Source: Planctomicrobium sp.
GTDB lineage: Bacteria; Planctomycetota; Planctomycetia; Planctomycetales; Planctomycetaceae
Reading direction: 5' to 3'
DNA length: 11,360 nt
Assembly: GCA_029259835.1 (NCBI GenBank)
Contig: JAJDEL010000713.1
Location: 1 to 11,360, forward strand
The notes beneath the pieces are model-generated. The model ran no database searches. It was given only the letters and a program-made list of their open reading frames with translations, and was not told the DNA's origin. Made by a program: the position numbers and the translations under genes. Shown piece by piece: positions 8,048 to 11,360 of the stretch (positions are counted from its first letter, which is position 1; the number at the start of each line of letters is the position of its first letter).

Positions 8048-8184
8048 AAAGCAATGCCTTCTCTAAAGCCACGTTTTCACAGGGTTTTGACCGAGCAAAC
8101 TGCTCTAGCAGTAATTGCCGGTTTCCGCGTAGACTCCTCTCTTCCCCCTTCCCACCTCTTCATTTCTTTCATCTCACCAATTTC

Positions 8185-8634
8185 ATGATTGATTCAACAA
8201 CGCGTTGGAAAAGAGTTTGCGCGCCGGCAGTGATTACTCTGCTTCTGGGAAGTATGGGATGCATGTCGCCGCTGAATACTCGTTATCCGATGGCCGTTCA
8301 TCGACCTGCTGAAATGGAGAGACGCGAAGCACAAGTCCATGACCCGTACCCTGATTCGAAGTTTGGACCAGATACCGGAGTTCGACCGTTGGGTTACAAC
8401 GAACAACGCTCTGAGCCACAACGCGCCAAAGACCGATACTTCACTGCGGTTTTGAGAACGCAAAACGGCAATCCGAATTTCTCGCGACCAGCAGCACCGC
8501 TGTTCGCTCCGCAAACAATGATCCCGCAGAATCTTCAGCAGTACCCTCAAGCTGGTGGTTATCCTGCTCCAAACCAGGTTGTGGTCCCTCAACAACCGGG
8601 TGTCTATTCCCCACCGCCCCAACCTTACCGCTAA
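8185..8634 (+). CDS. Small proline/glutamine-rich lipoprotein, unknown function
   Basis: The predicted product has 149 residues. MIDSTTRWKRVCAPAVITLLLGSMGC is a lipoprotein signal peptide with the acylated Cys at residue 26. The lipobox (SMGC) lacks the usual Leu at -3, a loose form that fits planctomycetes. The middle is charged and polar (RPAEMERREAQVHDPYPDSKFGPDTG), and the C-terminus is low-complexity Pro/Gln/Tyr (QQYPQAGGYPAPNQ, QPGVYSPPPQPYR). No domain is recognised. The frame extends up to 8041, but that part lacks protein-like composition and begins in a palindrome, so I start at 8185, where a signal peptide begins directly. Upstream Shine-Dalgarno sequence is weak. It is likely anchored in the cell envelope, perhaps surface exposed. 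Confidence 0.7.
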   Translation: MIDSTTRWKRVCAPAVITLLLGSMGCMSPLNTRYPMAVHRPAEMERREAQVHDPYPDSKFGPDTGVRPLGYNEQRSEPQRAKDRYFTAVLRTQNGNPNFSRPAAPLFAPQTMIPQNLQQYPQAGGYPAPNQVVVPQQPGVYSPPPQPYR

Positions 8635-8680
8635 AATTACGGTCGCGTGATCACTCTCGGTCATGTAGGATGAGCCGTAG

Positions 8681-8697
8681 GGTCCGTTGTGCGGACC
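8681..8697. repeat. Short inverted repeat between lipoprotein and glycosyltransferase genes
   Basis: GGTCCG (8681-8686) and CGGACC (8692-8697) pair around TTGTG, 47 nt after the lipoprotein stop. No T tract follows directly. A second small pairing (AGCAG...CTGCT, about 8729-8744) lies further on. It could act as a weak terminator or be part of a dispersed intergenic repeat. The gap 8635-8819 holds nothing else I can support. Confidence 0.35.
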
Positions 8698-8819
8698 GTC
8701 GAAGAAGAGTCTGCTTTTGGTCCTCAGAGCAGGTCTTTCTGCTGCTTTAGGAATCAACATCTAACGAGATGCTGAGTTACGAAAAGACTTCACTCAGCCT
8801 ACATGATCTTAGAATCTTG

Positions 8820-9914
8820 ATGAAACTCCTTTTGGTGATTCCGACGCTGGATCGATCAGGGGCAGAGAAACAGTTCTGCCTGCTGGCGGCAGGTTTGTCG
8901 AAACAGGGCATCGATGTTGAAGTTGTTTCGCTCACGCGGGGCGGTCCGATGGAAGAGATGCTCGCCGCCGCAGATGTTCCTGTGACAATTTTAGGAAAAC
9001 GGCGCCGCTTCGACTTCAACACCATTCGCAAACTGCGGCGTATCATCCAACAACACCGACCGGACGTTGTGCTCTCTTGTCTCTTTGCTGGCAACTCATA
9101 CGTCCGTCTGGCAACACTCGGCATGAAGCAGCATCGACCGAAGATATTGATCTCTGAACGATGTGTCGATTCGTGGAAATCAGGCTGGCAGTTCTGGCTC
9201 GACCGCCGTTTAAGATCACAAACGGATTTGCTGATTGCAAACTCTGAGAGTGTTGCCACCTTCTATCGAGAGAGGGGATTTCCAGCCGAGAAGATTAGAG
9301 TGATCCCGAACGGCGTGATCACTCCAGAGCAGCCCGATTTCACGAAGACGGAATTCTGCCAGCAAATTGGAATCCCTGGCGACTCCAGATTGATTGCATT
9401 CATCGGTCGCCTCGCGCCACAAAAGCGATTGAAAGACCTCCTCTGGGCAACACAGATGCTCAGGCACTCGCGCCCAGACACGTTTTTCCTATTGATTGGA
9501 GATGGTCCACAACGTAGCGAGTTAGAACAATACGCCCACGAAACTGAAGCGGCAACGCATTCCCGGTTTCTCGGGCATCGCGACGATGCCGCCTCCCTGT
9601 TGCACCTCATCGATGTCTTCTGGTTGGGAAGCGAATTTGAAGGCATGTCGAACAGCCTGATGGAGGCAATGGCGTGCGGAAAGCCAGTCGTCGTCAGCGA
9701 CATCCCTCCCAATCGAGAACTCGTCGAGTATGGTCAAGATGGCTGGATCTCCAACCTCGGCGACACCGCCGGCTTCACGCAATATACGAACAAACTACTT
9801 GAAGACTCTGACGCCGCTGAGAAAATGGGTCAGGCAGGACAGGAGAAAATGCAGCAGCAATTCTCTGTCGAAGCAATGGTCGAACGGTTTCGAAAGATTC
9901 TCGAAGAGGTTTGA
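8820..9914 (+). CDS. GT4-family glycosyltransferase (GT-B fold)
   Basis: This retaining glycosyltransferase of 364 residues transfers a sugar from a nucleotide-sugar donor to a lipid, glycan or other acceptor on the cytoplasmic side. The N-terminal Rossmann half starts MKLLLVIPTLDRSGAEKQF (residues 1-19), with the acceptor-side glycine loop SGAEK. The C-terminal half has FIGRLAPQKRLKDLL, where Arg197 and Lys202 contact the donor phosphates, then LIGDGPQRSELE. The E-x7-E motif lies in FEGMSNSLMEAM (Glu274 and Glu282), followed by ACGKPVVVSDIPPNRELV. I chose 8820 because GT4 proteins begin immediately before the first beta strand; an in-frame ATG at 8769 would add 17 residues, and neither has a strong ribosome-binding site. 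The donor and product are unknown. The stop codon lies 3 nt from the edge of the cassette array. Confidence 0.88.
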   Translation: MKLLLVIPTLDRSGAEKQFCLLAAGLSKQGIDVEVVSLTRGGPMEEMLAAADVPVTILGKRRRFDFNTIRKLRRIIQQHRPDVVLSCLFAGNSYVRLATLGMKQHRPKILISERCVDSWKSGWQFWLDRRLRSQTDLLIANSESVATFYRERGFPAEKIRVIPNGVITPEQPDFTKTEFCQQIGIPGDSRLIAFIGRLAPQKRLKDLLWATQMLRHSRPDTFFLLIGDGPQRSELEQYAHETEAATHSRFLGHRDDAASLLHLIDVFWLGSEFEGMSNSLMEAMACGKPVVVSDIPPNRELVEYGQDGWISNLGDTAGFTQYTNKLLEDSDAAEKMGQAGQEKMQQQFSVEAMVERFRKILEEV

Positions 9915-10002
9915 TAACGTTTAGCGAAACCGGGTGGCGACGTTACGCTGTCCATGAAAATTCCGCCGGATTCGCCGCTCCGGTTCACGCAATTGCTCGT
10001 CG
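9912..10002 (-). other. attC-like recombination site 2 (integron cassette 3' end)
   Basis: Read on the - strand, an R''-like box CGACGAGC (+ 9995-10002) follows the stop codon of the unknown-function gene. Next come an L''-like arm CGTGAACCGGAGC (+ 9977-9989), a 33-nt variable centre, the L'-like arm CCGGTTTCGC (+ 9924-9933), and R' GTTATCA (+ 9912-9918). The arms pair with one extra A, and a GT:A mismatch sits beside AACCGG, matching the unpaired bases of site 1. R' departs from the consensus GTTRRRY, and it overlaps the glycosyltransferase stop codon. R'' pairs with the cassette's own 5' boundary GTTCTTCG except for one mismatch and one wobble. Confidence 0.7.
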
Positions 10003-10010
10003 CCATTCGC

Positions 10011-10529
10011 TTACCTGTTGGGATCGAAGGTGATTTTGATGTACACCCGGTCTTTCAGCTTTGGCTTTTCTTGTTCATTGTGTAGCGATAGCTGCATTTT
10101 ATACCTACCGACGTTGCCCTCCATGATCGCCCATCGGCCAGCCTTGGAAATCTTATCAAGCACATATCGGTGGTCGCCGTCTACGATTCGCTTTTGTTGC
10201 TTTGTGCGCGTATTGTAGTTGCTATCCATGTCGAGCATTTTCGTGTAGTACGACCACGCTTGTTCGTAGGAATGATGTTCGCCGATGGCGGCTCCGAGCA
10301 CGACGAGACCATCCTTGTGTTGCACCAAATCCCAGTCAATCTCGTTTCCAACAGCAGTCACTGCGGGGTTTGATGGAATACGCCAAGGAGTCTTCTTCGA
10401 TGTCACTGCGGGGTTATATTGAATACGCCAAAGAGTCTTCTTCGATGAAAGATTGGGTTCGCCCCCATGGGCGGAAAGGCTGAACGCAATCAATCCCAGA
10501 GCAGAGAGCAACATAAATCGAAGTTTCAT
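10011..10529 (-). CDS. Secreted protein of unknown function with internal 15-residue duplication
   Basis: The 172-residue product begins MKLRFMLLSALGLIAFSLSAHGG, a clear Sec signal peptide with cleavage near residues 20-23. Residues 29-43 and 44-58 are tandem copies of a 15-residue unit (SKKT-x-WRI-x-x-NPAVT). The rest is one probable compact domain, GNEIDWDLVQHKDGLVVLGAAIG to VYIKITFDPNR, ending in beta-like strands, with a YEQAWSYYTKMLDMD helix. I do not recognise a family; a small periplasmic or secreted domain is likely. The ATG at 10529 has AAGGA 7 nt upstream and lies 21 nt inside the cassette boundary. The gene has no promoter of its own that I can see and would be read from upstream of the array. 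Confidence 0.75.
   Translation of the reverse strand: MKLRFMLLSALGLIAFSLSAHGGEPNLSSKKTLWRIQYNPAVTSKKTPWRIPSNPAVTAVGNEIDWDLVQHKDGLVVLGAAIGEHHSYEQAWSYYTKMLDMDSNYNTRTKQQKRIVDGDHRYVLDKISKAGRWAIMEGNVGRYKMQLSLHNEQEKPKLKDRVYIKITFDPNR
10357..10446. repeat. 45-bp tandem duplication (2 copies) inside the cassette-B gene
   Basis: Copies at 10357-10401 and 10402-10446 match at 41 of 45 positions by eye. The unit is a multiple of three and keeps the frame, so the protein gains a second 15-residue repeat just after its signal peptide. The four changes show that it is not a very recent copy or that it is under selection. Confidence 0.9.
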
Positions 10530-10543
10530 GTTTCTATCCTTGT

Positions 10544-10635
10544 CGAAGAACGCCTGCCGTAACCGGGCACGAACGGAAGACTCTAATTTCAGTTGCCGCG
10601 TGAATGAGTGCTCCGGTTCACGGCTTTGTTATGTT
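10544..10635 (-). other. attC-like recombination site 1 (integron cassette 3' end)
   Basis: On the - strand, R'' AACATAAC (+ 10628-10635) overlaps the stop codon of the GNAT gene and leads into AAAG. The L'' arm GCCGTGAACCGGAGCAC (+ 10608-10624) pairs with L' GTGCCCGGTTACGGC (+ 10556-10570). All bases pair except one G and one A on the L'' side, equivalent to the extrahelical bases that mark folded attC sites. R' is GTTCTTC (+ 10545-10551), with the expected cut after its G. The central spacer is 37 nt. TAACA, the arm order and the AGGCGTT ending resemble Vibrio cholerae VCR sites (family knowledge). Confidence 0.8.
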
Positions 10636-11118
10636 TCTAAGGTTTTGTACATGATGTGGGCATCGACGTATCCGAGTTCTGGATGCTTGAATGCTTCGGT
10701 AAGCGTGCCGACAATTTGGAAGCCCATCTTTTGCCACAGGCGGACTGCCCCGTCGTTGGTTGCCACTACAAGATTGTATTGCATAGCGCGAAATCCGTGG
10801 CGCACTGCTTCTTGCTGTGAATGCTCGCACATTTGAGACGCGACCCCGCGCAGCGTCGGCGACAATGTAGCCGCAATTGCAGACGTGCGATCCCTGCGAT
10901 GGTTGGTTTGCTTTGATGTAATACGTACCAAGGATTGCACCGTTCTCTTTGTCCTCCGCGATATACGTCGCTTGCGGAGTGGCTATCCAAACATCGAACG
11001 CTTCATCCCGTGTGATGCCTGGCGAATATGGATAGGTGTCACCAGCGCGGAAGACGGGTGCGACAATCTGCCAAATGGCGTTCCAGTCGGCTTCATCGAA
11101 TGGGCGAATCGTCAACAT
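10629..11118 (-). pseudogene. GNAT-family N-acetyltransferase, disrupted by a frameshift
   Basis: The gene is split between two frames. From the ATG at 11118, MLTIRPFDEADWNAIWQIV to GTYYIKANQPSQGSHVCNCGYIVADAARG is the N-terminal half of a GNAT enzyme. Near 10845-10855 the frame is lost. The remainder is in the +1 (equivalently -2) frame: RGVASQMCEHSQQEAVRHGFRA, VVATNDGAVRLWQKMGFQIVGTL, GYVDAHIMYKTLET, ending at the TAA at 10629-10631. Joined, they give the usual length of about 160 residues. The break falls exactly in the acetyl-CoA pyrophosphate loop, where the family has ARGRGVAS; the local sequence fits loss of about 8 nt from that motif. Acetyltransferase genes are common cassette cargo. 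A sequencing error cannot be excluded, but an error of this size is less likely than a one-base slip. The 24-nt leader has no good ribosome-binding site. Confidence 0.8.
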
Positions 11119-11136
11119 GAGGCGAGAAGTATTGCA

Positions 11137-11144
11137 ACATAACT
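11137..11144 (-). other. 5' boundary (core site) of the cassette array
   Basis: On the - strand GTTATGTT starts at 11143, with the expected cut after its G. GTTATGT matches the core consensus GTTRRRY at 6 of 7 positions. GTTATGTT (+ 11136-11143) is the exact complement of the R'' box AACATAAC at 10628-10635, as expected when both ends of one circular cassette form a single attC. The sequence to the right would be attI or a chance insertion site. Confidence 0.6.
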
Positions 11145-11360
11145 TGAATTAGACTGAATTAATTCCATATCACCCGTTAAGGGTAGAATTTGGAGTATTC
11201 TGTATAATCAGGGAGGAAATATTAAGAAAATTGCGGAAAAACTGTGATGCCACAGCAGGCTAGAGTGATTAACGATCAGCCGCAATAGCGGACGTTTGGC
11301 AGAGGAAACAGATTCTACAAAAACTCCTCCCAGCAGCACCGGGTCAGGTTGAGCGCCTTG
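11144..11360. other. Right-end region with no supported gene
   Basis: This 217-nt stretch is AT-rich on its left half. If the array belongs to an intact integron, attI and the cassette promoter should be here. I see no attC-like arm, no clear promoter and no integrase start. A - strand frame is open from the right edge to a TGA at 11208-11210 (50 codons); a + strand frame also runs to the edge without a recognisable start. Neither product resembles a family I know. Confidence 0.4.

Larger units (their letters stand above)
9918..11142 (-). mobile_element. Two-cassette integron gene-cassette array (CALIN-like; no integrase in window)
   Basis: Two units are read on the - strand, each made of a short leader, one ORF and an attC-like site. 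Cassette A is 10551-11142 (592 bp, frameshifted GNAT) and cassette B is 9918-10550 (633 bp, secreted unknown). Leaders from boundary to ATG are only 24 and 21 nt, usual for cassettes, which rely on an outside promoter. All genes to the left are set out conventionally, whereas these two share orientation and 3' sites. Canonically attI and a divergent intI lie upstream of the first cassette, here to the right of 11143; none is seen up to 11360. Confidence 0.7.

Noticed and set aside
8041..8184. In-frame upstream extension of the small lipoprotein gene
   Set aside because: It starts at a GTG inside a palindrome, has no ribosome-binding site, and would bury the signal peptide 48 residues into the protein.
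9912..10002. Reading site 2 as a plain terminator between convergent genes
   Set aside because: The stem is imperfect and interrupted by a 33-nt centre, has no T tract, and shares 13 bases and unpaired positions with the site between two same-strand genes.
11185..11210. TATAAT on the + strand as an integrase promoter
   Set aside because: No acceptable -35 box lies 16-18 nt upstream, and a single hexamer in AT-rich DNA is weak evidence.
11248..11289. Short + strand ORF starting MPQQARVINDQPQ, considered as an integrase or transposase start
   Set aside because: It stops after 13 codons and resembles no recombinase N-terminus.
11208..11360. Open - strand frame of 50 codons at the right edge, possibly the end of a gene
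   Set aside because: Its product matches no family I know, no start is visible, and its length can arise by chance.
1..11360. CRISPR array, tRNA or rRNA genes, riboswitches, complete insertion sequences
   Set aside because: No regularly spaced repeats, cloverleaf-like segments, conserved riboswitch cores or transposase genes with terminal repeats were found by eye on either strand.

Overview
This looks like a bacterial chromosome segment, most likely from a planctomycete (inference, moderate confidence). The reasons are a Cys-type sulfatase with its own signal peptide, lipoproteins with loose lipoboxes, an OmpA-like lipoprotein paired with an extended GNAT protein, a transglutaminase-fold protein, and short dense palindromes at gene ends. 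No RNA gene, CRISPR array or complete insertion sequence was seen.

Left part (1-4412, all + strand). An OmpA/MotB-type peptidoglycan-binding lipoprotein, cut by the window edge, is followed 21 nt later by a GNAT acetyltransferase with a candidate hairpin terminator. After a 234-nt gap comes a membrane-anchored protein with a transglutaminase-like core whose catalytic Cys and His appear to be replaced. Its stop overlaps the start of an SBF-like (bile acid:Na+ symporter family) transporter by 8 nt, so these two genes probably form a translationally coupled pair. An 11-bp perfect palindrome covers the transporter stop codon and could terminate transcription from both sides.

Middle part (4426-9914). 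A secreted sulfatase on the - strand diverges from an ABC-F ribosome-associated ATPase on the + strand across a leader of about 300 nt. They are followed by a small proline/glutamine-rich lipoprotein and a GT4 glycosyltransferase. The gaps before and after the lipoprotein each hold a palindrome.

Right part (9912-11360). This is the most unusual region. Two - strand genes, a secreted protein of unknown function and a frameshifted GNAT acetyltransferase, are each followed by an attC-like recombination site. The two sites share 13 identical bases, and both form an imperfect stem with unpaired bases at equivalent places. The outer R'' box of each site is complementary to the 5' boundary of its own cassette. 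This indicates two integron gene cassettes inserted 3 nt beyond the glycosyltransferase stop codon. No integrase is visible, so the array is either CALIN-like (attC sites without an integrase) or the left end of an integron whose attI and intI lie to the right of the window.
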